A stretch of DNA of 64,000 nt from CAVYGN01 sp963796325 (GTDB lineage: Bacteria; Spirochaetota; Brevinematia; Brevinematales; JAOACQ01), in contig CAWCLF010000003.1 in assembly GCA_963796325.1 (NCBI GenBank), positions 186,001-250,000 on the forward strand, in the 5' to 3' direction. A model generated the notes under the pieces. The model saw only the letters and a list, made by a program, of their open reading frames with translations. It did no database searches and was not told the origin of the DNA. How positions within the stretch are numbered: the stretch's first letter is position 1; every line of letters begins with the position of its first letter. Shown in pieces: positions 7,901 to 16,092 of this stretch. Both the position numbers and the translations under genes were made by a program.

Positions 7901-9127
7901 TTAAACCCAGCGGAGCGCATCGACAATCTGGAGTCTGGAGGCCCGTAAGGCCGGGTAAAATCCGGCGGCGGCAGCCGTAATAATGAATAAGAGCCATAAC
8001 AGGAGAGCTGATCTGAAATCCGGTTTGAACAGGGCTATGTACCCCCTGGCCTGTCCCGGAGGAGGGGGTATCGGAATACCGCCCAGCGCGTTCAGAACGA
8101 ATGCGAGGAGGTATCCGAGGACAATGCCGCAGAAGCCTCCGAACAAACCCAGCAGTATGCTTTCCGATATGAATATTTTCCCGACCTGAAAGCGCGTTGT
8201 CCCAAGCGACCTGATCGTGCCTATTTCGCGAACCCGTTCCTGCATTGCAAGATTCAGCGTATTTGTTATGGAGAAAATCACGACCAGTACAATGATCATC
8301 ATCATAAGCATAAATACAAGATCGTAAAACAGTTTCGGCTGGGCGTACTGCATTCCTGCCAGTTCACGCCAATTTCTGTATTCAAGCCCCATTTCGGCGC
8401 ATAAACTCCTGATATAAGGCTCGACTGAACCGAGATCTTCTGTTTTGTTTAGAAGGATTATGATCCTGTCAACGGAACCGGGAAGATTCAGCAGGTCTTG
8501 AATTGTGTTTAGGTCGGCAAGAAGAAGAACATCATCGTATGCTTTAATCTGTGCTCCCATGATGCCTGAAATATTGACATCGACAGCATTCACTCCTCCT
8601 CCTGCCATTGTCGACATTATGGTGACGGAATCTCCGGCCCGGACGTTCAGTTTACGGGCGACGCCGCTTCCTATCATAACACCGTAAGGCTTGCTTTCCT
8701 CAAGGAAAACCCCTTCTTTCAGGGTTGAAAAAGTATTTAAGTCTTTTTCATTTGAAGGAATTCCGGCTATACCGAGAATTATAGCGCTTTTTTCGCCTGT
8801 TGCGGCAATTCCCTGGAAATTAAGGCGCGGAGTAAAAAGTTTAATGCCTTTTATCACGGATAGTTTACTGAAAACCGCCTTGCAGTCAGTTATCATATAT
8901 TTATAGGGCTCTTCAGCATTGTGCTCCAGGTATCCTTTCCTGAATAACTGTATATGGCCAAGGCCGCCGTTGATAAGGGATTCTCTCAAACCCCACATGG
9001 TATGGGACATGAATCCCTGGGCCAGAAGGCATGCGGATAATCCGATTACGATAGTTAAAATCGTTTTAACAGAACGTCTGTAATTCAAGAGAAGGTTGCG
9101 GGTACCCAGTTTAATGTAAAACATCAT
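7901..9127 (-). CDS. ABC transporter permease, FtsX/LolCE/MacB type (first copy)
   Basis: The protein has about 408 residues, with the same four-segment topology as its neighbour: one N-terminal membrane helix, a periplasmic domain, and three C-terminal helices (around VFMLMMMIIVLVVIFSITN, LLGLFGGFCGIVLGYLLAFV and LLLWLLFIITAAAAGF). RVREIGTIRSLGTTRFQVGKIF is the conserved FtsX segment. I choose the ATG at 9127 because AGGAAAA lies about 8 bases upstream and it does not overlap the ATPase; the open frame extends further up. It should pair with the gene at 6665 and the ATPase at 9138. Confidence 0.87.
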   Translation of the reverse strand: MMFYIKLGTRNLLLNYRRSVKTILTIVIGLSACLLAQGFMSHTMWGLRESLINGGLGHIQLFRKGYLEHNAEEPYKYMITDCKAVFSKLSVIKGIKLFTPRLNFQGIAATGEKSAIILGIAGIPSNEKDLNTFSTLKEGVFLEESKPYGVMIGSGVARKLNVRAGDSVTIMSTMAGGGVNAVDVNISGIMGAQIKAYDDVLLLADLNTIQDLLNLPGSVDRIIILLNKTEDLGSVEPYIRSLCAEMGLEYRNWRELAGMQYAQPKLFYDLVFMLMMMIIVLVVIFSITNTLNLAMQERVREIGTIRSLGTTRFQVGKIFISESILLGLFGGFCGIVLGYLLAFVLNALGGIPIPPPPGQARGYIALFKPDFRSALLLWLLFIITAAAAGFYPALRASRLQIVDALRWV

Positions 9128-9137
9128 ATTTATTTTC

Positions 9138-9800
9138 CTATCGGACAAGTTCGCCGTCAAGGATGTTTATCACCCTTTTGGCAAATTTAGCGACCATATC
9201 GCTGTGAGTGGAAAAAAGGAAAGTGACATTTTTGCTTGAATTCAGCTCCAGAAGAAGCGAAATTATTTTTCCTCCGGTTTTGGAATCCAGGTTGGCTGTA
9301 GGTTCGTCCGCAAGAATAATATCGGGTTCGGTAACCAGAGCCCTTGCTATTGCGACTCTCTGCCTCTGACCGCCGGAAAGCTCGTCGGGCCTGTGCTTCA
9401 TATAATCCATGAGTCCTACGGATTCGATGATCTCGACGACTTTGTCTTTATTGACTTTTCCGCCCCTTATGAGGAGCGGATATTCGACATTTTCATATAC
9501 ATTCAAGACGGAAAGGAGGTTGAAGCTCTGGAAGATAAAACCGATATGTTTATTCCTGAAGACTGATAATTTACTGTCTTTCATTTTTTTTATCTTTTCG
9601 CCATGGATTTCAATTTCGCCTTCAGTAGGATTATCCAGACAGCCTATGATATGCAGCAGAGTGGATTTGCCGGCTCCTGACGGCCCCATCAGAGAAATAA
9701 ATTCGCCCCTGTCGATATCGAGATTTATATTTTTAAGCGCTGTAATTTCCACTTTATCCATTTTATATATTTTCGTTACATTCTTTGCATGGATCAGCAT
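9138..9800 (-). CDS. ABC transporter ATPase, LolD/MacB type
   Basis: This is a 220-residue nucleotide-binding subunit. Walker A is GPSGAGKST (residues 39-47), the signature is LSGGQRQRVAIARAL (141-155), and Walker B is ILADEP (162-167). GFIFQSFNLL around the Q-loop is characteristic of the LolD/MacB/FtsE branch. A ribosome binding site GGTGAAAAG directly precedes the ATG. It heads the run ATPase-permease-permease-LolA-like protein and should power extraction of a lipid or lipoprotein substrate from the inner membrane. Confidence 0.93.
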   Translation of the reverse strand: MLIHAKNVTKIYKMDKVEITALKNINLDIDRGEFISLMGPSGAGKSTLLHIIGCLDNPTEGEIEIHGEKIKKMKDSKLSVFRNKHIGFIFQSFNLLSVLNVYENVEYPLLIRGGKVNKDKVVEIIESVGLMDYMKHRPDELSGGQRQRVAIARALVTEPDIILADEPTANLDSKTGGKIISLLLELNSSKNVTFLFSTHSDMVAKFAKRVINILDGELVR

Positions 9801-9913
9801 CTTTTCACCATTTAAAACCTATATCCGGAATTTTGCAGTCTGTCTTCAGTTCATCAGTTAATATATTGTAAAGAAAAGAAATAATAAAAGCAAAAACAAA
9901 CCCGGAGGGACAT

Positions 9914-10681
9914 TTACTGCCGCTGCGGTTTTACCGGATTTAAAAAAAGTTCTTTAGCCTTGCCCGATTTAATAAAATTGTTAAATGCCGTTCTCCAGGC
10001 GGTCCAGTCATGCCCCCCCTCGGACCAGAAGACGCAGTCCTCCGGAAGAGCACGGGCCAGAAGATCCTGCGTATCGTGATACCTGTCGCTCTTTCCGCAC
10101 AGAAAGATTATCACGGGATAATTACCTTTCTTATCGTATATACATTTTTTAAGATAAGCCCATGTGTCCTCTAAATAATCAGAGCCGGGGGGAATTTTTG
10201 ATTCCCATTTTAAAAGGCCTCCGGCTTCGGCAATTTTCCGTGGCACGGCGCCTTCGCCAAGATAAGGGCCAAGCATTATGATCCCCTTGATCTTTCCCGG
10301 ATAACTTTGTACATAAAGTAAAGAGCCCAGAGCTCCCATTGAATTTCCAATAAACCAGTAATTCCTGTATTCTGCGAGTCCGGGTTTTCCGAATACATCT
10401 CCGTCAAGCCGGACCAGAAGCGATCTGTCCATATAAAAGGGAAAAACCGCATTGGCGGATACGCAATCGACCGGAAGCCCGCTTCCCCGGATTATTAAGA
10501 GGAGACCCTTCTTGTCAAAATCGGTAAAATCGCTTTCACGTCCGGGAAGAAAGATAAGGATATCACTCTGTTTTTCCTGAGGCTTAAAAAGATATGTCTG
10601 TGAAACCATGTATTTTGTGGATTCGCAGGAGTAAAAAAGAGAAAAAATGAATAATAAAATTATGGTTCTTAATTCAGGCAT
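9914..10681 (-). CDS. Alpha/beta-hydrolase-fold lipoprotein, esterase-like
   Basis: This 255-residue protein has a lipoprotein signal ending at Cys19 (LFYSCES). A nucleophile elbow GNSMGALG places Ser114 in GxSxG, and Asp199 (CGKSDRYHD) with His224 (EGGHDW) complete a plausible hydrolase triad. The FLPGRESDF segment would form the oxyanion side. AGAGGG precedes the ATG by 4-5 bases. It could be a periplasmic esterase or acyltransferase acting on the exported lipid. The exact substrate cannot be told. It lies between the export ATPase and the acyltransferase gene in the same direction. Confidence 0.72.
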   Translation of the reverse strand: MPELRTIILLFIFSLFYSCESTKYMVSQTYLFKPQEKQSDILIFLPGRESDFTDFDKKGLLLIIRGSGLPVDCVSANAVFPFYMDRSLLVRLDGDVFGKPGLAEYRNYWFIGNSMGALGSLLYVQSYPGKIKGIIMLGPYLGEGAVPRKIAEAGGLLKWESKIPPGSDYLEDTWAYLKKCIYDKKGNYPVIIFLCGKSDRYHDTQDLLARALPEDCVFWSEGGHDWTAWRTAFNNFIKSGKAKELFLNPVKPQRQ

Positions 10682-10771
10682 AATCCCTCTATCGGTAGAA
10701 ACGGCAGTATTTAATTGATTTAAAATTAAAATAAAATTTTCTCTTCGTCAAGCTTTATTCCGGTTTTACCT

Positions 10772-11503
10772 CTATTCCAGAAGCTCTTCCCTGATAAGAT
10801 TGAAAGCCTTATCGCGCATTTCGGTTATTTCCTGCCTGCTGTCTTTACGGCTGTCCGGATAAATAGGGTCAAGCATTACCATTTTGATGCGGCAGGGAGT
10901 TAGCATGTGTTTTCCCGGCGCCATTAATCTTCCGGCGCCCTTAATGCATACAGGCACCACCGGGTATCCTGTCAGAGCCGAAAGGGCGAAGGCGCCTTTT
11001 TTAAAAGGTCCCAGCCGTCCATTGCGCGAACGGTGGCCTTCAGGCCACATTATGAGAGAAACGCCGGAATTGAGCAATTGTGACCCCCTCCGGCTTATCG
11101 AATCCCAGCCTTCGCCGGCGCTTATATATCCTGCAAGCCGCATTAACGGGCCGTAAACAGGGATTTTAAAAGGCCATGATGTTATGAATGTGGCGTTAAT
11201 GAAGAGAATACCGAATAAATACGGATCCAATGCCGATGAATGGTTCGCAGCAAGGATGCAGGGCAGGGGAAGTTTCCCGCTGCGGTATTCGACCTTTACG
11301 GGGGCAAAAAAAGGCACTGCACGGACCAAAAACCATCCATAAAAGGTGATCGCCCATCTGAGGGAGTGGTCAAACGTCCGGCATTTTAAGAAGGAGAGAA
11401 ATAAAACAAAGAATGGAAGAATGAAAAGTCCCGCAACCGTAACAAAAATAAACATCGGCCAGTAATAAATATTCAATAGAATTTTCTTTAGATATAGAGG
11501 CAT
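10772..11503 (-). CDS. 1-acyl-glycerol-3-phosphate acyltransferase family protein (PlsC-like)
   Basis: The 243-residue protein has a hydrophobic N terminus (about residues 14-40) and then the acyltransferase domain. The H-x4-D motif is NHSSALD (His88, Asp93) and the glycerophosphate-binding motif is PEGHRSRNG (Glu155-Gly156). VVPVCIKGAG follows as in the family. It would transfer an acyl chain, perhaps from the ACP of this locus, to a glycerolipid or another hydroxyl acceptor on the inner membrane. The neighbouring deacetylase, methyltransferase and hydrolase genes argue for a specialised lipid instead of bulk phospholipid synthesis. Confidence 0.85.
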   Translation of the reverse strand: MPLYLKKILLNIYYWPMFIFVTVAGLFILPFFVLFLSFLKCRTFDHSLRWAITFYGWFLVRAVPFFAPVKVEYRSGKLPLPCILAANHSSALDPYLFGILFINATFITSWPFKIPVYGPLMRLAGYISAGEGWDSISRRGSQLLNSGVSLIMWPEGHRSRNGRLGPFKKGAFALSALTGYPVVPVCIKGAGRLMAPGKHMLTPCRIKMVMLDPIYPDSRKDSRQEITEMRDKAFNLIREELLE

Positions 11504-11524
11504 AAAATATCCGGTTTAAATTTT

Positions 11525-11545
11525 GGGCAGTTCCAGGAACCGCCC
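11525..11545. repeat. Short hairpin related to the intergenic palindromic elements at 29244 and 34142
   Basis: GGGCAGTTCC and GGAACCGCCC are separated by a single A and form a hairpin with one A-C mismatch. The same core, GGGC(A/G)GTTCC, ends the larger elements near 29381 and 34142. It lies between the deacetylase stop and the acyltransferase start and could act as an mRNA-stabilising or attenuating hairpin. Confidence 0.55.
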
Positions 11546-11546
11546 T

Positions 11547-12317
11547 TTATAAATACTGCTTCTCTTTGAGAAGTTCAATGGTTTTCTTCAAACTGGCCAA
11601 AGTAGGCTCCCTGTCTTTCCTGCTAAGCGGAAGAATGCCGTCATGAAACATGATTATGGCAGGCGATTTCAATTCTTTTGTAATTTTGAGTATTATTTTT
11701 TCAGCTGTAAATTGAGTGTCGAGAGTACGGATATCCCACATGACAGGTAAGAGTTCGAGTTTTTTTATAACCCTTCCGATCACATGATTTTTAAAACCGA
11801 TGGGGGGGCAAAAGTATTTCGGAACGGTTCCGGTAATATTCCGGATGACGGTATTTGTCATGGAGACTTCTTCAAGGACCCTGTTGTAGCTTAAAAGAAG
11901 AATGTTATAAGGATGAGAAAAAGTATGATTTCCTATAATGTGATTTTCTGCCTGGATTCTTTTTACTATATCCGGATATTTCAGAGCGCCGGATCCGGTG
12001 ACGGCAAAAAGGGCCCTTATTCCTTCGGATTTCAATATGTCAAGGATTTGAGGAGTGTAGACCGGATCGGGACCGTCATCAAACCTGAATAATATGCCTT
12101 TTTTATCATTAAAAAATTCTTTACCCTTGACAGTTTTAAAAAAGAAATTGGATCCGGGAGAGAACATGCCGTAAATATAAAATGCCTGGTGGATCAAGAA
12201 AAAGATAAGCGTCCCCGCCAGCAGCAAGACGGGAGATTTATATAGAATTGAAATAATTATGACTGCGGCAATACCTGCTGCGCAGGCCATCGTCAGTGGA
12301 TGAAACCTGGAAACCAA
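11547..12317 (-). CDS. Membrane-anchored polysaccharide deacetylase (NodB domain)
   Basis: This 256-residue protein has two N-terminal membrane segments (about 10-24 and 29-50) followed by a NodB domain. Motif 1 is FDDGPD (Asp80-Asp81) and motif 2 is HTFSHP (His131, His135), giving the Asp-His-His metal triad. Motif 5 is IIMFHDG. Motif 3, normally RPPxG, reads CPPIG with Cys170 in place of the catalytic Arg, so activity may be altered. The start is a TTG at 12317 with GGGAGG 5-6 bases upstream; an ATG at 12290 is the alternative. NodB-like proteins occur in envelope lipid and flexirubin-type loci, where their substrates are unclear. Confidence 0.8.
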   Translation of the reverse strand: MVSRFHPLTMACAAGIAAVIIISILYKSPVLLLAGTLIFFLIHQAFYIYGMFSPGSNFFFKTVKGKEFFNDKKGILFRFDDGPDPVYTPQILDILKSEGIRALFAVTGSGALKYPDIVKRIQAENHIIGNHTFSHPYNILLLSYNRVLEEVSMTNTVIRNITGTVPKYFCPPIGFKNHVIGRVIKKLELLPVMWDIRTLDTQFTAEKIILKITKELKSPAIIMFHDGILPLSRKDREPTLASLKKTIELLKEKQYL

Positions 12318-12339
12318 AGGTCCTCCCTATACCGCCGGT

Positions 12340-12705
12340 TCATTGAATATCGCTGTCGCCATGTTTCGTGCTGCTGAAGTATGAAGGGAAAAGTTTTTTT
12401 GCAAATTTAGCGAAAAAGTAAACCGGGTATTTGATCGTATCCTTGCCTGCCATAACCAGTCCTACCGCGCCGAGGACCCAGCTGAATATATAAACGGCGA
12501 CGCCGATTATTAAGCCGTAAGCCAGATTTCTATTAAATGCCGAAAGTATCATTATTGCCGCCGGAAACCCGTAGCCGATTACAAAGGAAGCTAAAAGCAT
12601 GATAATTCCCGCTCTTGTAATGAACGGCAGGCTTGAAAAACGGATTCTATCGAGCTTTTTCCCGGCCTCCGTATTCACCCAGTCTTTAAATTTATTTTGT
12701 AGCAT
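12340..12705 (-). CDS. Small integral membrane protein, unrecognised
   Basis: This 121-residue protein has a short charged N terminus and two clear membrane segments (about 31-54 and 60-84), then a basic tail. I do not recognise the family. The ATG at 12705 overlaps the end of the methyltransferase gene by 14 bases, so translation is probably coupled; a TTG two codons earlier is also possible. The Pro-Val-Tyr-Phe-Phe and Lys-rich C terminus suggests a cytoplasmic tail. Its conserved spacing with the methyltransferase and deacetylase genes suggests a role in the same lipid pathway. Confidence 0.6.
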   Translation of the reverse strand: MLQNKFKDWVNTEAGKKLDRIRFSSLPFITRAGIIMLLASFVIGYGFPAAIMILSAFNRNLAYGLIIGVAVYIFSWVLGAVGLVMAGKDTIKYPVYFFAKFAKKLFPSYFSSTKHGDSDIQ

Positions 12706-13327
12706 AAACAAATAAAAGGATCCCCTTGATGAAGCGGCTCTTAAGGCCTATATCCTTCATCTCTTTCAATTTCAAAGCGTTGCCTAGAATAAGCCGCTCC
12801 ATTTTCTTTTTACTGTATGCTTCCATAAATGTTCCCTGCCTGAAATAATTACCCAGTCTTCCCCACCACCGGAAAAAGGTGTCATGCGATGTCGTTAATA
12901 CAAGATGCCCGCCCGGTGCAAGGATTGAAGCTATTTTACTGAAGAGGGCTTTTGGATTTTTTATATATTCTATAGCTGATAAGCTGATTATAATATCGAA
13001 TCTATCAGTAAACGGAGTATCCAGGAAATCCCCGCAAATCGTTTTTATATTGGTCATTCCCCTTTCGTTTGTTTTCTGCAGCAGCTTATCAAGCATTTTC
13101 TCCGAAATATCGATAGCAACCGCCTCTTTCACGAATCGTGCCGCCTCGATGGTAAACCTGCCGGTCCCTGCGCCGATATCAAGGAGTGAATGTTCTTTAC
13201 TTGCAATATTTTTAATTGTTTTAAAAACGATGTCCCATTCAGGGGCCCTTACAAAACCGTATTCATCCTGCTCCGAATCATAGCTGGAAGCGATGCCGTC
13301 ATAAAAATTCTTCAGTTTATTAATCAT
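12692..13327 (-). CDS. Class I SAM-dependent methyltransferase
   Basis: The 211-residue protein has SAM-binding motif I LLDIGAGTGRF (about 48-58), the acidic residue ending strand 2 (VAIDIS) and motif III-like FDIIISLSAIEYI. The C-terminal third is rich in aromatic and basic residues, as in small-molecule methyltransferases of the UbiE/BioC type. The ATG at 13327 has no clean ribosome binding site, and a half copy of the GGGCGGTTC repeat lies directly upstream. A methylation step on the head group or chain of the lipid made by this locus is likely but not shown. Confidence 0.82.
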   Translation of the reverse strand: MINKLKNFYDGIASSYDSEQDEYGFVRAPEWDIVFKTIKNIASKEHSLLDIGAGTGRFTIEAARFVKEAVAIDISEKMLDKLLQKTNERGMTNIKTICGDFLDTPFTDRFDIIISLSAIEYIKNPKALFSKIASILAPGGHLVLTTSHDTFFRWWGRLGNYFRQGTFMEAYSKKKMERLILGNALKLKEMKDIGLKSRFIKGILLFVYATK

Positions 13328-13342
13328 AAGGGCGGTTCTTAA
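13328..13342. repeat. Half copy of the GGGCGGTTC intergenic repeat core
   Basis: AAGGGCGGTTCTTAA abuts the methyltransferase start codon. It matches one arm of the elements at 29362-29381 and 34142-34155 with one or two changes, and no complete second arm is visible. The rest of the gap to 13484 shows nothing else of note. Confidence 0.35.
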
Positions 13343-13484
13343 AAGTCAAATTTCCTTTTATTATCGTTTTGAACCTTTGGTTAGAGGGCTCAAAAGTTCC
13401 CATAAAACTCTGTGAAGATCATTTTAATGTTCATAATTATACCACCAGCCGGGAAATACTGCAAAATAAAAGCGTAAGGCATAT

Positions 13485-15089
13485 TCATGAATTGCCCGGA
13501 TTTGCCATTTGTCTGAATTGTTTCATAATACCGAATTTTAAAATTACGCTTGCGCATAATATTCCGGATATGATCGCCCCTCCGATTCCGGCAAGTGTAA
13601 TATCTATTCCGGTGAGGTACAATCCTTTTATCGGAGTTTCAGGACACAGGTAATCCTGCTCAAAACGAGCCGGCGAATGTTCAAGCCCGTAGATTTCCCC
13701 GGAGCTGCACCCCGTGTAATGAGCTGTTGAGAGGGGAGTGGAGACTTCCGCGTATGCGATATGGCCTTTAATTCCGGGAAATAATTCGTATAATCTGGCG
13801 AGCATTTTTTGCTTGAACCGTTCTTTCAGGGATTCATATTCTGCACCCCTCTTCATGGAAGGTTTGTCTTTATATTTAGCGAACCAGTCGATATTTCCTA
13901 CTCCGATAGCCTGCATGGTCGAGCTGTTTTTATGCTTATCTTTCCATGAACTGTCTTTAGCCGAAGGAAACGACACATATGCGAATTGAAGATTCCCATC
14001 AATATCCGCTAAACCCTTATCGAGCATTTCGTCGATGCAGTATTTCTCATAATACCAGACATTGTACCTGGGCAGACCCAGATCTGCATCCGGCCTGTCC
14101 AGCCCCAGGTAAAGGCATAAATGCGAATGCGACGGTTTGATATTGCGCGTTTTACCGGCCCATGCATTATCGGGATTTCTTTTAAGAAGATTTTTAAAGG
14201 TATTCGAAGCGCCCGCATCGCTGATCACATTATTGCATGCGATATATGTATTATTCACAATTATACCCCGGACCCTGTTATTTGCTGTCAGGATATCCGT
14301 GACTTCAGCGCCGACAAATACTTTCCCTCCGTTATTTTTCAAAACCCCGATCATATTTTCACCGATCTTACCGGCGCCTCCGGATGGATAAAATCCGCCG
14401 TCTATAAAGTGATTTACAACGATGGCATGGACTGCGAAGCTGCTTTTTTTGGGAGGCAAACCGTAGTTGCCGCATTGCGAACACAGGACATTTATCAGTT
14501 TTTCATTGCTCGTTATTTTTCTTAAAACTTCGTATGTAGTTTTTGAATAATATTTCCTTAAATATTTTCTGATCATTTTACCGGCAGTTTTTTTTAAAAC
14601 GGCCGGGAATGCCTTTTGAATAAAAAACATATTGAACTTTTTCGAGACTTTTTCCACCATTTCAAAGTATTTGTCAATGGCTGCCTTATCTTCCGGAAAA
14701 TATGTATGAAATTGTTTCTTCAGATTTTCTTTTCCGCTTATAAAATTATATTCATCCTTTCCAAAAATGGCTTTATCATAGGTATGGCCCATGAATTCCC
14801 ATTTTAATTTATCGTCTGTAAGGTAATTCGAAAGCTTTCTTAACGGTGAATCGTCGCCCATGTTCCCGACATAATGAACGCCTACATCCCAGGCAAAACC
14901 GTTTTTTCTGCTGAATGTATGGGAAAATCCGCCCGGGACAATATGTTTTTCCAGCACAACGACTTTTTTCCCTGCTTTTACAAGAAAAATAGCGGCGGTA
15001 AGGCCTCCTATGCCGGAACCCACAACAAAATAATCTGTTCCGGAGAAATCGTATCGGGGGTCGAAGACGGAATACAATTTTTCAATCAT
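13485..15089 (-). CDS. RetSat/CrtISO-like FAD-dependent oxidoreductase
   Basis: This 534-residue protein has GSGIGG (residues 24-29) for FAD, VLEKH at the end of strand 2 and WDVGVHYVGNM at 68-77. The last of these is the hallmark region of the retinol saturase and carotenoid isomerase branch. A second FAD motif, PIKGLYLTGIDITLAGIGGAI, is near the C terminus. Enzymes of this branch saturate, desaturate or isomerise conjugated double bonds. It is the second member of the superfamily in the locus and is not close to the one at 1761. The ATG start at 15089 lacks a strong ribosome binding site. A substrate of conjugated polyene or unsaturated acyl type is inferred from context. Confidence 0.82.
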   Translation of the reverse strand: MIEKLYSVFDPRYDFSGTDYFVVGSGIGGLTAAIFLVKAGKKVVVLEKHIVPGGFSHTFSRKNGFAWDVGVHYVGNMGDDSPLRKLSNYLTDDKLKWEFMGHTYDKAIFGKDEYNFISGKENLKKQFHTYFPEDKAAIDKYFEMVEKVSKKFNMFFIQKAFPAVLKKTAGKMIRKYLRKYYSKTTYEVLRKITSNEKLINVLCSQCGNYGLPPKKSSFAVHAIVVNHFIDGGFYPSGGAGKIGENMIGVLKNNGGKVFVGAEVTDILTANNRVRGIIVNNTYIACNNVISDAGASNTFKNLLKRNPDNAWAGKTRNIKPSHSHLCLYLGLDRPDADLGLPRYNVWYYEKYCIDEMLDKGLADIDGNLQFAYVSFPSAKDSSWKDKHKNSSTMQAIGVGNIDWFAKYKDKPSMKRGAEYESLKERFKQKMLARLYELFPGIKGHIAYAEVSTPLSTAHYTGCSSGEIYGLEHSPARFEQDYLCPETPIKGLYLTGIDITLAGIGGAIISGILCASVILKFGIMKQFRQMANPGNS

Positions 15090-15155
15090 ATTGACATTAT
15101 AATGACAGCTTAAAATTATTACAAAGCACCGGTCCCTTAAAAATCCGCATGAAAA

Positions 15156-16064
15156 TCAGAAACCGAACCGGGTTCCGGCATTAATATACATTCCCTGTGA
15201 AAGTAAATCCTTTCCCGCTTCAATATTTAGCTTGACCCAGCCGAATGCTATTTCCATGCCCAAGGAAACGACAAAACCGTAAACTGTCGAATTGTCCGAC
15301 AGTGAATTTCCGGCATTCTCTGCAACCGAGCTTCTGCCTGTAAATTGAGTTCTGACCCGGCCGAAAAGGAGGTAATAATCGGCTCTCCCGTAAAAATTTA
15401 ATATGAAAAGCTGGTTATTTACAAAGATTTCAAGGTTTATCGAATTATAATTCCAGTCCGAATTGAAATTTCCGTCAAATTTAACCGGGTCGCCGCCGAT
15501 TGACGCGGATACGTCGAGATTGCGGTTTATCGAACCGGAAGTGTAGGTGTATCCTATTCCGGCGTAAAGGCCCGTCAGGAAGAGAGCGTCTTTAAGGACA
15601 TGATAATATATACTCGAGCCGATTTTGAAATTTTCCATTTCGGCCCCTTCATATTTTAAAAGGGGGAGGTAAGAGATATCGACCGTTCCCAGGATGTCTG
15701 CAGGAAAAGCGCCGGCCATTGCCATATTTATTGCAGGGAAATCTTCGCCGCTTCCGTAAATATTTTCCAGCGGCCCGAACAACGGGTACATGGAAGGATC
15801 GGCATTATAAAAAAAGAGCGGCGCAACGGCATCGCCGTAAGACAGGTCTACTGAAAAAGTTGTATTATCCTGTACCGGCAATACCGGTTGGGCTTTCTTC
15901 ATATTAATGTAACTGCATAAAGTGTCTTTAATAATTCTATTTTGAAATGTCATAAGTGAAGACTGCTCAATGGAAAGGTCCGTGCCGTCATAAGCCATAC
16001 ACAGAGAAAACGTTAATAAACCGGTTATCAGGATCATGACTATAACCTGTAAAGAGGAATTCAT
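15156..16064 (-). CDS. Probable outer membrane beta-barrel protein
   Basis: This 302-residue protein has a Sec signal peptide (to about residue 24) and ends with Gly-Phe, a terminal aromatic residue typical of barrel proteins. The middle and C-terminal parts alternate hydrophobic and polar residues in short strands (for example IYYHVLKDALFLTGLYAGIGY and FVVSLGMEIAFGWVKLNIE). I do not recognise the family. GGAGG lies 7 bases upstream of the ATG. With the next gene it forms a pair of secreted, barrel-like proteins inside the lipid locus, which could hold or pass the product at the outer membrane. Confidence 0.65.
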   Translation of the reverse strand: MNSSLQVIVMILITGLLTFSLCMAYDGTDLSIEQSSLMTFQNRIIKDTLCSYINMKKAQPVLPVQDNTTFSVDLSYGDAVAPLFFYNADPSMYPLFGPLENIYGSGEDFPAINMAMAGAFPADILGTVDISYLPLLKYEGAEMENFKIGSSIYYHVLKDALFLTGLYAGIGYTYTSGSINRNLDVSASIGGDPVKFDGNFNSDWNYNSINLEIFVNNQLFILNFYGRADYYLLFGRVRTQFTGRSSVAENAGNSLSDNSTVYGFVVSLGMEIAFGWVKLNIEAGKDLLSQGMYINAGTRFGF

Positions 16065-16092
16065 ATAAAGCCTCCGGCGGCAGCGTTTTTTT

